The position numbers were made by a program, and so were the translations under genes. Below the pieces are notes generated by a model. That model was not told where the DNA came from and did not search any database. It worked only from the letters and a program-made list of their open reading frames with translations. DNA of 64,000 bases from Platycnemis pennipes (lineage: Eukaryota; Arthropoda; Insecta; Odonata; Platycnemididae): contig OW121853.1 of assembly GCA_933228895.1 (NCBI GenBank), forward strand, positions 9,244,494-9,308,493. Direction: 5' to 3'. Below are positions 11,801 through 24,879 of this stretch, piece after piece (position 1 is the stretch's first letter; each line of letters opens with the position of its first letter).

Positions 11801-12529
11801 AATTTTTACCGTTTTACCGCTTACCGCTGCCGTGCGTAGTATGATGATATATATTTTATTCGCCGAAGCTTGGGAAAACTGGAATACGGCCATAATTTTG
11901 TGTTAAAAGGGTTACTGAAATCTTGGGTTTTGTATTGAATGGAAACTTAAATATTATCACGAGACATAACACCGTATAATGCAATAACATTTGGATGAAG
12001 TTCATGGTTAGGTATCGGGGATGATAGAGCATCATTGGGAAAGTAACATCAAAAAAATTTTTTCCAAAGAAGTCCATGGTAATTCGTCTCAGACACTCAA
12101 AATTAGAATACATAAACACTGTACAGACAATCAGTACCTATAGCAAGTCGAGCTCGTGCCACTAGAAACCAAACTAACAAGGATGTGAAAATCCCACTAA
12201 ACTCGCAATTGCATTTGGAAAGAGTAACAGCTATGCGCTGTAATAACATGCGGCATCTGGATGGAAATGCATACAACTGCTTCTGATAAATAGTTATACT
12301 TGGGTTATAGAAATTCTCGAGAAAAACTATACACTTTAAACATACTACTTTTTTTAGAATAAAGACCATATCATGGCTGTAAATTTCTTTAATTTACTCC
12401 ATGCCTCCAGACACCACACCAACTACGCAAAATCACTGAATTTATTGAGCTAAATGTTATTTTTACTATGCAGGTTTACTTGGTTTAACATCCTCGAAAT
12501 TAGGTAAATGAAATAAAAATTCAACATAG

Positions 12530-13287
12530 CGCTCATAGTAGAGCCAGAGAGGGATTTGAATAAGATTCTAGTAACCATAGAAAGGACAATGGCCATATTT
12601 CAGCTGAATATAAATAAGAAGAAGACTACGATACTTGTGTGCAACAAGAGAGAAGAGGCCAAAACCAAAGCTAAACTCGGAAAACTAAAACTGGAAGAGT
12701 TCTGTTGCCTAGGAAGCCGAATAACCAACGATGGACGAAGCAAAAAAGAAATAGTTAGTAGAATAGCCCAGACAAAGAGCGCATTCTGTCAAAAGAAGAA
12801 TCTACTTACAGCAGGAAATACAAGCGTAGAAATAAGGAAACTATTCATCAAAACGTATATCTGGAGCATGTTTCTTTACGGCAGTGAGGCATGGACGATG
12901 ACAGCAGCGGAGAAGAAAATGGTGGAAGCATTCGAAATGTGGTGCTATCGAAGAATGATGAAGATAAAATGGATCGACCATGTAAGCAACGAGGAAGTCC
13001 TAAGAAGAGAGGATGCAAAGAGAAGGCTGCTGACAACTCTAAAAAGAAGAAGGGGAAACTTAATCGGCCATATTTTAAGACATGATAGCCAGATGAAGAC
13101 AATCGTCGAGGGAAAAGTGAACGGGAAAATTGGAAATTGCAGGAATCGCATGAGGTACATGGAATAGGTTGAGGGATGTAAAAGAGAAGAATTACGTCAC
13201 AAAGAAAAAGTTGGCCGATAGAAGAATTGAGTGGAAAGTTACGTCAAACTAATCCTAGGATTGTTGACAAGTGTTGATGATGATGAG
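12530..13287 (+). mobile_element. LINE-alpha copy with 203-codon open thumb/C-terminal region
   Basis: This is the best preserved alpha fragment. The frame 12556-13167 encodes the region downstream of the RT catalytic motif: NKILVTIERTMAIFQLNINKKKT (about residues 2-25), CLGSRITNDGRSKKEIVSRI (about 51-70), KTYIWSMFLYGSEAW, WCYRRMMKIKWIDHV and RRRGNLIGHILRHD. It stops (TAG) just after RMRYME, where other copies continue to a terminal SNQS, so the end is frameshifted. The RT palm is absent because the insertion is 5'-truncated. The 3' end is CCTAGGATTGTTGAC with a short TGATGATGATGA tail at about 13272-13285. Not expected to be functional. Confidence 0.88.
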
Positions 13288-13692
13288 ATAAAAATTACTG
13301 TTACTGTTGGCTCAGAAATATATTGTTGATATAGAAACATATGGCTACAAATATAAGCGAAAACAGGAGCGTCTTTAATTTGTGAAATTTATAAACAAAT
13401 TTGCATATCTTAGTCCAAAAATTCTTAGTCCAAATATGCTTTTAAGCTTTGCAGTTCAATACTCTCAGCCTCTCTTATTCGTCAATCGGAATTAACGCAT
13501 ACTGAAAAACATTTTTGAATTATTGATGCAGTCATGCCATTAAAACTGGTGTTTATTCAACGATATCACAGTTTTTAGAAAAAAACTGTTCGCAAATAAT
13601 GTATATGTTTAGTGCGAAGCCAAATTCCGGTAAGCCAGATAATGGAAGTACTTCACTAAGTAATAAATAGTTCAAAATATATTACTTTTATT

Positions 13693-13932
13693 AGGGATCC
13701 TGGTGGCCTAGTTAGTAGCGCTTGGATACTGATCGAAGAGTCCCGGGTTCAAATCCGGGTGAAGCCTTTGGACGCCCCCGAACGAAAAATCCCCGGAGTG
13801 CGAGGTGGCCCAGGGAGAGGAACTGGCCCCCCTACCCTGAATGTGTGAAATTCACACGCCTGTGGCTTAGTCCGGGGTGAGCTCTACCCTCATCTATCCA
13901 AACCAACCTTCGGGTTTAATCACTGAGTGAGT
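13693..13932 (+). mobile_element. tRNA-derived SINE
   Basis: The first 75 bases resemble a tRNA. A Pol III A-box-like TGGCCTAGTTAG lies at 13704-13715 and a B-box inside GGGTTCAAATCCGGG at 13744-13758, whose flanks form a T-arm stem. The acceptor ends do not pair, so it is not a functional tRNA. A roughly 170-bp GC-rich body follows (CCCCCGAACG, GGTGGCCCAGGGAG, TGTGTGAAATTCACACG) and fades out near 13930. The head TTAGGGATCCTGG is shared with the minus-strand element at 26158-26219, so the two belong to related families. Transcription would be by RNA polymerase III from the internal boxes. Confidence 0.8.
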
Positions 13933-14774
13933 CTGATAATACTTTTATAGTACAGGGGCCAAAAACCTGGTTATTACCCTCACAATTGTGCAGCATATTT
14001 AGTGATACTGAAGAGGAGATGAACCACCTTGATAATTACATTGTATGCCTAAATCGTGGTCAATAGGTATAAACTGTGGAACGCTCATAATTCTTTTCCT
14101 GTAATTGGTTTTTTTTATAGTTAAGTCTGCAACTTTAATTGTCATGATCTATGTGTACCTGTTTCCATTATAATCCCAAACATCACCAGGTTTCCTAGCG
14201 ACGTTTGCGATTAAAGTGGAAAGGCAATGGATCAAATGTTCTAAAAGTCAATAGTAAGTAGACTGGCATGCATAACTGCATTCCTCTTATCTCAATTAAA
14301 AAGAAATTTACTTTAATTATAGAAAGAGGAGCAATGAATGGCTGAAATATTTTATGATGGCTAGAATTCTTCGTTATTACGAAATAGAAGAAAACTGCTA
14401 TAATGGGGTGAATTTTTCTTTCACAGTGAAAATGTGCACCTTGATTAAAATTAATTGCAATAAATCTTCACGATACAACACTCACAAGTAATTCATGATA
14501 TCACCGCGAGAAAAAAAAAAATATAATGGTATTATATGAGAATAAAAATATACCATTTGACAAAATGTACATAAAATAATAATTTAACTTATGTTCCCAG
14601 GACTGCTTAATCTATTCATTTTGACTTTTATTTTGTGAACATGATGGAGTTCACTTGCTCGCAAAGAAACCTTGTGCATATAGTATCCATTTTAAAGAAG
14701 TATACATAGGAGTGGTCAAATATAGCCTAGGGTATGGTTTAAAATTCCAAATACACAGACAGCTGATAGAATTG
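13933..14774. other. No recognisable feature
   Basis: AT-rich sequence without credible ORFs; includes a short A-tract near 14512-14521. Confidence 0.5.
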
Positions 14775-15352
14775 GTCTAAGTAATGAACTTGAACGTGTG
14801 CAGCGAAGATCGGCAAGATTTGTAAAGGGACGATACGATAATTATATTAGCGTAACCAGTCTATTAAATGAATTGAAATGGGAATCATTGTCAGATCGCA
14901 GGTTGAAATTTAGACTTAATCTCTTAAACAATTCCAAGGAAATATTTTCAGTGATGATGTTAAAAATATTTTACGAACCCCAACTTACTATGGCAGACTG
15001 GACCATAATCATAAAATTAGAGAAATTGATTGCCGAACTGACCGATTCAAAATGTCCCTTTTCCCTCGCACAATTAGAGATACGAATAACGGTAAATATG
15101 TCCTATCGGAGAGTAGCAATGAATAGCATTGGTAGCTGCATGTTGGTATGAGTACTTAAAGCTAACCCTACTAACAGAATGTTTTTGCATGTTTGCTTTG
15201 CAATTTCTATCTTTTTTAAATAGTGTAGTTCTGACTACTATATTAATACTATTCCTTTTTTATGCATCATATGTAGTGCATGTTTGGTGAGCAATCACCC
15301 CCTGCCACACACCCTTGTGGTGGCTTTCAGGGTATTATGTAGATGTAGAAAA
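14775..15352 (+). mobile_element. LINE-gamma (subfamily B) 3' portion
   Basis: Starts abruptly inside the post-RT domain (LSNELERVQRRSARFVKGRYDN). The frame runs to LLNELKWESLSDRRLKFRLNLL, then shifts after about residue 50. Another frame supplies ILRTPTYYGRLDH-like, IREI-CRTDRFKM and NNGKYVLSE residues. The 3' UTR contains the family stem CCCTGCCAC...GTGGTGG...CAGGG at about 15299-15332 and ends in GTAGATGTAG. Subfamily B differs from A by having GRLDHNHK in place of ARVDQINK. Confidence 0.85.
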
Positions 15353-15424
15353 CACTACACTAGTTCAAGAAACTATGATCAAACGCATATTTAAACATTA
15401 GTACGAGATGTATATATATAGTAT

Positions 15425-15568
15425 AGATACTAACAATCTAGTTGCATGAGACCCTTTAGTTGCTTGCTTGCATGTTAGTAGTGTATGCTTGGTGATCTTC
15501 ACCCCCTGCCACACACCCTCGCGGTGGCTTGCAGGGTATCGTGTAGATGTAGATGTAGATGTAGATGA
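15425..15568 (+). mobile_element. LINE-gamma (subfamily A) 3' UTR with TGTAGA tail
   Basis: Contains ATACTAACAATCTAGTTGCATGAGACC, split here as ATACTAACAATC and GTTGCATGAGACC, then the stem-loop CCCTGCC...GGTGGCTTGCAGGG at about 15503-15535. A clean GTAGAT repeat tail follows at 15543-15568. It is only the 3' UTR; no coding part remains. It lies about 75 bp after the end of a subfamily B copy in the same orientation. Confidence 0.85.
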
Positions 15569-15861
15569 CAGGGACTGCTATTAGCTTGCAAGGAAGTGGA
15601 GTCCATAATGGTCGAAGAAGTGATTCATCTAACTAGAGAAGGCGTAAGAATCTGAGTGAAATTACTGTGGATATAAAATACTATTCCATACAAATCTTTG
15701 AATTCAGAGAACAAACAAAATTATACCAGGCAAATTTTGAAAGACAAAATTGATTATAATAAAAGTTGTAAAATTGCTTTTACTTTGCAAGGGAGTGGAA
15801 ACAGTGAAGATGCACACTACCAAAAAGTTCAATAAAAAGATGCAAGTAAGACTTGAAGTTG

Positions 15862-15946
15862 AGGCGTCATCTTCAAGGTACTTGGTAGTGGTACTTGGTT
15901 AAAAGGTACTTGAAGATGACGCCTTAGCGTCGAAACGCGTTGTACC
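15862..15946 (+). other. Hairpin with hammerhead-ribozyme-like core
   Basis: Inverted arms AGGCGTCATCTTCAAGGTAC (15862-15881) and GTACTTGAAGATGACGCCT (15906-15924) differ by one inserted G. The second arm continues as GACGC-CTTA-GCGTC (a 5-bp stem), GAAAC at 15932-15936 and GTA at 15942-15944. This matches the hammerhead order (GA, stem II, GAAA, short helix III, GUH), although the CUGANGA box is degenerate (CTTGAAGA). Similar strings mark Penelope-like elements, so this may be one of their solo ends (inference). Confidence 0.45.
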
Positions 15947-18900
15947 ACAGTAAAATCTGTGAAAATGTACATAGGTTGCATCTCTTTATTCAACATGAAT
16001 TTTCACCATGTGAAAGCCGAATCTATCGATTTGACCAAAAAGTTTTCAAGGTATTGAAAAAAAAGGCAATGAACTGCACTGAAAAGCTGTGACAGGTGAC
16101 CAGCAATGGTCGGTGAAGTGACTTATGTCACTAGAGATGAGAATGAGAATAGAGAGATGGAAAAAAATCTTTGAGTGTCAACAAAATGAAGTAAAAGGCT
16201 AAAGATGCGATACTCGAAAAGTGTACACAGTACATAGAAAAAGGCCAAGTTACAGAAATCAGCTTTGAATATTTCATACGTATGCTTGTAGGAGATCGGA
16301 AAAACCTTGCAGTTAGCGAAAGTGGTCACATTGATGATAAAATATTTTGAAATTCGTGAACCTAAGAAAAAACTCCATTAAACCTTGAAAAGTAAATAAA
16401 TTTGAGCATTCGAGAACATGCTGGTTTTCATGACGGTCTCATGTAAATTTACTTGGAAGAATATGGATGAAGCGGATAAGCCAAAATCCCTTGAGGGAAT
16501 TGCTGAAAAATGTGCTTAAAAAAGCGGAGCTTGAATTATAAAAATAGGGTAACATTTTCAGATACTAATGCAGATTATCCAAACCAATAGATGTAGCCGA
16601 TTTGAATGGAATTTAGCCTCTAAAAAGAAAACAGAAATTGAGGAAAAGTTTACATTCATGGTATGAGGAATTATGTGTTTTAAAATAAACGAAAGCTTGG
16701 TCTCAAAACGTTCATTAGTTTGGCATTTAGGAAATGAACAGCGCTAGGACACAATTTATATAAAAAACCTTAAATTGACACATACGTAATACCTTAAGAG
16801 GCTTTATACTACAACAGTTGACAACAAAGGCATAGGGAAAAAAGAGAATTAATTCGTTATAACATATGAAATATTCATAGTCTCTTTTCTATATGGGGAA
16901 TTGCATGGTATTAAGACGGTTTAATCATTCATTTCTTATAGATGAAAAAGAGAAAGGTTTTGAAGTCCATAATACAATTATCCGATCACGTGATAGATTC
17001 AGTCATCAGTAGAAGATTAGAGAATAGGCGAATCATTAGTGTTTAAATTACAGATATTATGAGAAAGCTGTCAAAAAATAGGTGTATAGAAATGTGTATA
17101 AGGGCCTTCTTTCGGAGTCTGACTAGAATATGACGAATATATCCGGATAGTTGTGGAAAAATGTTTGATAGACAGAAAAAATATTACCTCCAATTAAAAT
17201 AACATTTAAGATTATTAAAGAAGGAGCTCGTAATAAACAAATACACTGGGAGCAAGAAATAAACTGAATAGGCGAGGGAAGAATTTCCAATATATCAGGG
17301 TGTTAAATTTCAGCAGGGGGAAGAGGAGTTATTACGAAGTGGCATAACATACTTGTGTGAAGCAAAATAATCAAATGTCTGAATTAGTGTAGAAATCTGC
17401 AACAATTCCAATACATGTGTGCCAGAGGGAATTATATTGCCATGGAACATGATTTCATATAGATATTTGTTAATCGCTATAAGAATATATTTAAAATGAT
17501 GCAGATTATAAGGTAACCAATGTTTCATATATTTTATTACATGGTGGATATATAATACATATATGTCACTGTTTAAGGTATACGCTTAGGCAAGAAAAGT
17601 GGTTAATAAGGAGAAGTAAAGTTGGCGGAAATGAAAGAATAATACACGCTGACGTACTGAAATTCTGTTTTTTTTCTGAAAAATCATCTTCTAAAGGATT
17701 GAATCCAGTTCACCAGTCCAGTTAAGTATGTCAAAATAACATTTCACGGGTCACTCAAAGAAAACAAGACTACAAAGGAGAAAACAGAACTCTAATATTA
17801 AAAATTGTTAATAACTAGCAGCCTTATACTTGTGGGTCCCAATACCCTCGTTAGAATAATGTAAAATTGCAGGTCAAATACAGCACTACTGCAATAGAAT
17901 CCTGCGATAGCCAAAATTTTTAATGAAAAAATAGGATATCTTGGAGATAATGCACAAAAAATCGTTTTTACCAAAATAGTCTCATGAAAATGACATTTAA
18001 ATAACCCAGGTCAGAAATGATTTTATAATGGAGAATGATTAGTTCTTCAGCACTCAAATGCAAGATGTTTCAATTGAAAGGGTTTCAGATTCTGTCAGCT
18101 TTACTGAATAAGACGTCTCATTGGATATCCCTGAATAAAGCTCAGTTAGCTCGCACATCATACACGCAAAATACTTAAGTGCCCTACTCACAGCAAAAGC
18201 TACCTTTTTGCCGATAGCACAGTAGTTAATGCTGGAATTTGTGGCAGAAATCATAGGTAGGAGCAAGATGAATATCTAGCAGCATTTTAGGATTAGGATG
18301 TCACTCGGCAACTTGACCTTAATGTAAAGATTTGTGCTTTAGAGAGAAGTAGATATGAGCGCAACTGGCAAAAATTCTGAAAAAAATTTGAAATAAGCAC
18401 CGCATGTGCATTGGATGCCCCATGGTATATTTTTTATTATATATCCACACTGTCTCTTAAGGTCTATGCCTCCCAGTGTTAAGTTAACTAGGAATGGACC
18501 AACACGGAGGAAAACCCGGAAGACCTGCATCTTCATTAACTAGGAATGATTTGAAAATGAACTGAGCGTTATTATTTCTCAAGCTGCCACCATATAGCAG
18601 GAGTTTATCAAATGTTTGTGAGCACATCGCAGTTAAAAGACTAATATTTCCCGAAGAAAGATATAGAACAGAGGAAATAACTTTCCACTCCATTTCACGA
18701 AAATTTTATTTTACATTTTACAGATATAGGCGTTATCAGATTCAAAACTAATAGTAGTGCCGTTGTGATCACAAAATCATCATACTTGTTGCCGTCCATA
18801 ACATTATCATACGAATCCTGCTGCAATTTTTCAGAAAATAAATTTGTAGACGTTTGCTATTGCACCTGAGTAAACTAAAAGTAAAATCTTGTAGCAGAAT

Positions 18901-19597
18901 ATAGTGAGTATGAATTGAACTTTGGCATGCATACGTGAACCTACATTGGAGTGCACTAGCCAAAACGGGACATTCGAGTAAAATATACAATTTTTCATTC
19001 AGGTGCCATAATCGTAAACTCTTTTTAAACGGAAACAGTCATTATTTTGTTCACTGGCAATTTAGCCACTTTTATCTACGCTCAGGAATCTGATATTGTC
19101 ATTGATCAAGTTGGCTACAAGTGTCTGATTTTCTGTGTTGGCAAATTGGATATTTGGGGAGTTCGTTTTCCTATTCGAGTAGAACAAGTTCAAAAAATGG
19201 CGAGTATGTATTATTGTTATAACTCTTGGAATGAGAAGTTTATTGATAAAATGGAAATGGCGAACAATTTGCTGAAGAATTAAGTTGTGCTACAAGGACA
19301 GTACTCTTTAAAATATGCAGGTTTTCGGCAGCTATAGATACGCGGAGCAATTGAATGACGTCATGGCACGGCATTTCTATGGGCGTTATTTATCTGCTGT
19401 AAGTGGAGATAATTAAGGAGGAACCTGCGCTTTGAAGTACTGTATTATTATGATTCATATAATTTGCGGTAATAAGTGAATTTAGGCTTAGTGATGCCTT
19501 TGGAACTTTAAAATATCTAATCAAACTATCCATAGAGTAACATATCATGCAACAATATGTTAAACAAAAGTTTTAGATACGTAATAAACTCTATATA
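15947..19597. other. 3.6-kb stretch without recognisable genes
   Basis: AT-rich. Short ORFs of 65-78 codons near 18054-18693 and 19047-19283 show no motif I recognise. No element ends were seen. Confidence 0.5.
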
Positions 19598-21300
19598 CTA
19601 GCAGACCTGCTGCCTACTTTAAAGGCACTTTTCATAAGCATTTCGTATGCAGAGAGAAGCCAATGGTTACTTTATAAATAGAGAAATGTGTCCAACTCTA
19701 ATTATCCTATATGTTTTTGTACTTTTTTCCACACCAAATTTTCATTACATATATGTTGTCTCCCACTCTCAAAAACCACTTTTTTTGCATTTTTCTCTGC
19801 ACAACAAACTGCTAAAAATCCAAACTACTACCAAACAATACAGACAAAGAATCCACACTCAACGCAACAAGCCTCACTGTTTTAGCTCAAAACTTGGGAG
19901 AGAGCAAAACAGAACGGATACAGAATGACTGACTAGCTACAAAATAAATATATTTAGACTAGCAGACCTGCGACCTGCTTTTCAGGCAGTCTCTGTCTGG
20001 TGTGCTCTTGAGGTGAACTTTGTGTTCTAGTGTCAAATGAGATTTTACAAAGTGTTTGGAAACTACTGATGACACATTACCAATAGGAGGCAGTAGTACT
20101 TGTGCTTCAGGCAGGCAGTTACTGCTTCACTACTCAAAGTAGTCTTTGCATTTTTTTTACACTTTTGTGCAATAACTTTTCACCAGCATTTCGTATACAG
20201 AGAGAAGGAAATGGCTTTTTTATAAATAGAGAAATGTGCCCCACTCTAATTATCCTATATGTTTTTCTACACCATATTTTCATTTTATATTTTCTCCCAC
20301 TCTCAAAAACCACGATTTTTGCATTTTTCTCTGCACTACAAACTGATAAAAATAAAAAACTACTACGAAATCATTCAGACAGAGAATCTACACTCAACGC
20401 ACAAAACCTCACCCTTTTTGCTCAAAACTCGGGAGAGAACAAAACAAAATGATTACAGAATGAATGACCGACTGACTGACACGCTACAAAATTACACCCA
20501 AATTACACCCAAATTACACCCAAATTACACCCAAACCGATGCAAAGGTGGTTGTGATATTTTTCTGTGATCATCTGGGTGGTTTGAAAATAGAATTGGTC
20601 CTTTTAGCCTTTTCAAATATTTTAGTTGGTTATGTGAGTGAGTGTCTTTTTTAAAATTGATGAAAAATGGAATATTCTAGGACGTTTTAACATAGTCGAT
20701 CGAATGGTATTGACGTAATATTTGGTATATATTATACCCAAAGCAATGTAAAGGTTGGTGTAATATATTTCTGGAATCGTCTTGATAGATTTATTTTAGA
20801 ATTGGTTTTTTGATCTTTTGGAAATTTTTTAGGTGAAACACTGCTTGTCGACTGTGTAAATTATAGGATGGAACCCAAACACCACAAAATATTTGGGGAT
20901 CTGAGCAATATACTGGGTGACAATTTCATACATGGTGATTGCGTTTTAAAATTTCTTCATGAAGTGAATTTACTACCTAAAATTTAAGACGCATTGTAAT
21001 ATGCTGAACAGCTCTAAATGCAACTCTTTTTCCATATGGCCAATACAGAGTTGAGGCTATTGTGACCACTCATATTTTACACTATTTCTAAGTAATCTAC
21101 ATACTTACAAAGTATTGTTTTTTTAGCGCTAGTTTTTGATCTGGTTAATTAAATGTGCGAAATGGCCTTCTTTTAGGTGTAAATTTAAGTGAATGCTTTA
21201 TTTTAAATTGATAAAAAACGGAATGGTTTGGGTGTAGGATAGCCTTTGATAATTTTAAAATGATGGGTGTTTTTTCGAACTATATGTATATATAGATAGA
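19598..21300 (+). repeat. Unidentified interspersed repeat, one 1.3-kb copy preceded by a partial copy
   Basis: CTAGCAGACCTGC occurs at 19598-19610 and 19959-19971. After each, AGCATTTCGTATGCAGAGAGA-like sequence (about 19640 and 20190) begins about 280 bp of clear homology, including TAAATAGAGAAATGTG and CTCCCACTCTCAAAAACCAC. The second copy continues with an 11-bp minisatellite (20489-20532) and weakly repeated blocks (20628-20690 against 21174-21240; 20535-20625 against 20745-20840) to a TATATATAGATAGATTG terminus near 21300. The two open frames of about 93-131 codons lie in low-complexity sequence and look non-coding. The start and end resemble a widespread class of arthropod repeats with CTAGC-AGACC starts, but I cannot name it. 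Confidence 0.6.
20489..20532. repeat. 11-bp minisatellite, four copies
   Basis: AAATTACACCC repeated four times without spacers inside the second copy of the unidentified repeat. Confidence 0.9.
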
Positions 21301-23257
21301 TTGTATTGACTCCAGTTTCCGTTGCTATTGAGTCATAATTTGATTACAATATTTAATAATGAACTGAGGAAAAGAAGTCATTATTTTTTGTTGTGAAACG
21401 TTTGAAAATATATCTGAACTGTTTATTTTCGTGATAAAAATCATTTTGAATGTATAATAGAAGCACATGGCAACACCGTGATTTAATAAACAGTAGAGCA
21501 GTAGAGTACCCTATGGTATCTCGTTGACAGCGTTCGAAGTGTGCAGCCTTTGTGTTTTCAAGTATTCAGAAGCGTTTCTTCACGCAAAATATTGCATTCA
21601 TCATTTTCATCGCCCATTATTTTTCACTTCAATCGTTCGTGGCATCATTCATTTATCAAAGTCATCATCACATTTTCACCATCTCATTTTTGGTGGAATA
21701 CTATTGATTTCATTCCTTAATGAAACCTATTGAGTCCATTTCTTAAAATGGAAGGCCTTACTCGGCATAAGGGTATGTTTATGAAAAAAAGAATGTTCAA
21801 AGTTTTAATAACTTACGGACTGAACTTCCAATACGCCTCGCGTTCACTATGACTATCAATAAATCGCAAGGGCTATCTTCGTAGGCGTGTATTTGAATTT
21901 AGAAAACGATTGCTTCTCTCATGGATAATTATACGTCTTTTGCTCCAAAGTCGGTAAATGGTCTGATTTTTATGTTTACGTAGAAAACGGACAAACAAAA
22001 AATGTGGCCAAGCCATTAGGTTTACATTAAAAAATGATTTTCTGTGAAAAACATCGTTTTTCATCATTTTCATTTATTCCACAGCATAGCCACAGCAACG
22101 AAAGGCAGGGTACTGAATGGAATGGTGTATTTACTCGGTGAATCTGTGTTCGCTGGATTACTCTTATTTAATTTCCCATTCATTTCAGACCGATCCACAG
22201 CGAGGACTGGCGGGGTTTAGTTAGTACTCTAATATAATCTGGTCAATGTTCAACAAATATTATTATTATTGTTAACTGCTATTCAAATTTGACCAAGAAA
22301 TGATCAATTAACTGAATTATAAAATTCGTCAACTTTCGTTCGGGTCTGAAATGTTTGAGGCACACTTTACCTTCTGAGATTAAGGAGATTATTAGAGGAA
22401 ATGGAGAAAGGAACGGTATATACTGAGGGTAAACTTCAGGGGAGGGCATATAAGGAGGTGAATGGATGCTTGACGAAAACATACGTATTTATCTCATTTG
22501 TTCAATGCAATACACTTATGAACTTCGATTTTTATTTAAGTAGTGTGGATGGTACTGAGCAAATTGTCTATTAATATTGAATATCTGTCTAGTACCCTGT
22601 TTATTTTCACTCTGCAAATCCCTGGTACGTCAAAGCTATTGCTTTTTTTTCAAAGAAGGATGCAACCATAAAGGAGTCAACCAAGGGCAAATTGTTGGAT
22701 TTTGCTCATGTTTATCCCTTTTCAGCCTTTGATTCGGTCAAATAATGGATTTAATCTAAAAAAAATGTATCTGAACCGTTTTCTTCTAAAGGAAATATCT
22801 GTTTCTGTAGCAACATGGAACCTATACTGTTCCGTGACGTCAGAAGGCGGTTCAGTTCAGGTGACATTCGCCCATTTTTGGGAACAATTTATCAACATGC
22901 ATTGATCTTTGTGGTTAGCCTAGAAATGTGGGCTTATATATTTAAATTTGCGAGTAAATTTTGTATCAAGTACATCATCGATGCACGAGAAACATATTTC
23001 ATACATATTGGAATAATGTTGCCCAGTTTTCCACAAAAAAAAATTTTGTGGAAAATTTCACATCCTTATTCCAATATGGACAAATTCCACTCCATTTCGC
23101 AAGACTTGTCGGTTTTAATATTTCACAATTATTCCTCATTGGGTTAGAAATATTTTTTTGATCAGTTATATTATGTCACTTGCCTTTAAACCTAGTCCAC
23201 GGAATCTAATGTTAAATAACTAACAGAATAAACCAATTAAATAGATTAAAAGAAAGA
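21301..23257. other. No recognisable feature
   Basis: AT-rich sequence; ORFs up to 110 codons (22815-23147) lack known motifs and overlap one another in different frames. Confidence 0.45.
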
Positions 23258-23390
23258 TATTGCAATTTTCCACAGTATAAAAATTTATTTCGACTAGTTT
23301 CGGTGATACTACATCATTCCCAAATCTGTAGATGCATTATCATGGAAACTTGTCGAAATAAATGTTTATATTGTAGAAAATGGCAATAAC
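23258..23390. mobile_element. Foldback/MITE-like hairpin with hammerhead-like cores in both arms
   Basis: The arms at about 23258-23310 and 23338-23390 are imperfect reverse complements. Both read TTTATTTCGAC, then (T/A)AGTTTC towards the centre. On the minus strand UGAUG at 23312-23316 precedes GAAAC (23297-23301), UA and GUC (23292-23294). On the plus strand CUGUAGA at about 23326-23332 precedes GAAAC (23345-23349), UU and GUC (23352-23354). The GTCGAAATAAA string is common in arthropod dispersed hairpin repeats. Confidence 0.6.
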
Positions 23391-24879
23391 TTTCCATTTA
23401 ATATGGAACGTTTCCACCACATCACACCTGAATTTGGTTTGTTTATACAATTTTATAGAATAAATCATTAATTTTGCCAAGTGTATTTTCATCCAACGCC
23501 TTAGGGATTCAACTTCCACATAGACTGTTTGTCACACAGGCAACAAAAAGCATTATATGTTTTAACTACACGAATGGAATAGAGGCAAAAGTCGTTGAAT
23601 AAAGTTTTAAATACCAGGAATTTGCTAGCAACGCGTCTGTTGCGGAAACTTAGCAAAAACAAGAAGACAGAAAAATGATGATAAACGACTTGAGGAAAAA
23701 GCAGTTCTGCTAGGGAAAGCGAAAATGTATGTAAAGATTTGGAATTAAAATCGTTTACAAATAAGAATGCGAATGGGAAACGCAAATTCAACCGGCCAAA
23801 TGTCAAGTTCAATTTGTAGTTGTCAGACAAGCACTCAGAATCAGCGTTCTCAATTATATCCCCGGATGAGGACTCAGACCCTAATCAACCCTTGGCACCA
23901 ATGAAGACAGCGTTAGATCGAAAGGGAGGAAATTGGTAAGATGGGATTGGAAAATAAATACAGGGGCCTACAAAGAGAGTTGATGTGGTTGGATCTGGAA
24001 TTAATTGGTATGGTGTCATTTAAGGCAAAGAAGTAAAATGCCTAGAGAACAGCCAAATGGAATTAGCGAAAAACGCAGAATGTTGCTAAAATAAAGAGAT
24101 GTTGCTAAAACTACAAAAATCTATAAGGTAAGTATATTTTCACAATTCGAAAGACAATGAATTTGATTAAGGTACAAATTTTTGGAGGACAGAGAGGAAT
24201 TTCTTTATTCATAATCTAAATAATTCATGAACAAATTAACTGTACGGTTCGACCAAGATTACTTTGTGCAGAGGAAGAATGACGACATAACCATGGAGAC
24301 ATTTGATTTGCTGGGGCTGGTGCTATATAATTGAACGCGAATATTTTTATGGCATTCAAAGCAGGGGCGGATTCAGCATCAAATTTGGGGGGGGGTCATG
24401 ACCTGGGTCCGGGGAGTACCCCCCCCCCCCAACCTAACATTTCATTTGCATTCTTAACAACTAATGAAATTGAACAATTTTAGACATTTAAGTTTAACAC
24501 GTTTAACAATGGAGAATAAATAAATAGCCAACTTGAAGTTTAAAATAATTATAATATATTGTTTCATACAACAGTCAATGTGAACAAATTTCATTGGAAA
24601 AGGTTTACAGTGATGATAAGCACATACATAAAAGTTAAAAACTATCTGTTTGATTAGGGGATTACTAAAAAGTTTGAGTTGGGTGCTAATATTGCTGTAC
24701 GGTATCATCAGTATCATGTAACAAAAGAATTTATAGAAAGCCAACTCATGATCAGTTTTTCAAATTACGATAGTGGGAAAATCTTGAAAATAATTGCATG
24801 CAAAATGTTTTAAAAAAACCGACAGCTGAGGTCATTTACGCCATTTAGGATAGGTAGGTAATTGGGTAATGGTAGGCGT

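Larger units (their letters stand above)
6656..12529. other. 5.9-kb AT-rich stretch without recognisable genes
   Basis: No element signature or credible coding region was seen; the longest ORFs are under 95 codons and of biased composition. Minor items are a TATG microsatellite at 6951-6978, a G-run cluster at 8780-8817, and a slightly GC-richer patch at about 10290-10400. Confidence 0.5.

Noticed and set aside
12848..13160. ORFs antisense or out of frame to the 12.5-kb LINE
   Set aside because: Shadows of the alpha coding sequence.
13693..13767. Functional tRNA gene
   Set aside because: The T-arm pairs but the acceptor stem does not, and a SINE body follows directly.
15543..15568. Telomere-like or regulatory GTAGAT repeat
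   Set aside because: It is the normal 3' tail of LINE-gamma, present after the same stem-loop at several loci.
20489..20532. CRISPR array
   Set aside because: The 11-bp units are contiguous without spacers; it is a minisatellite in a eukaryotic repeat.
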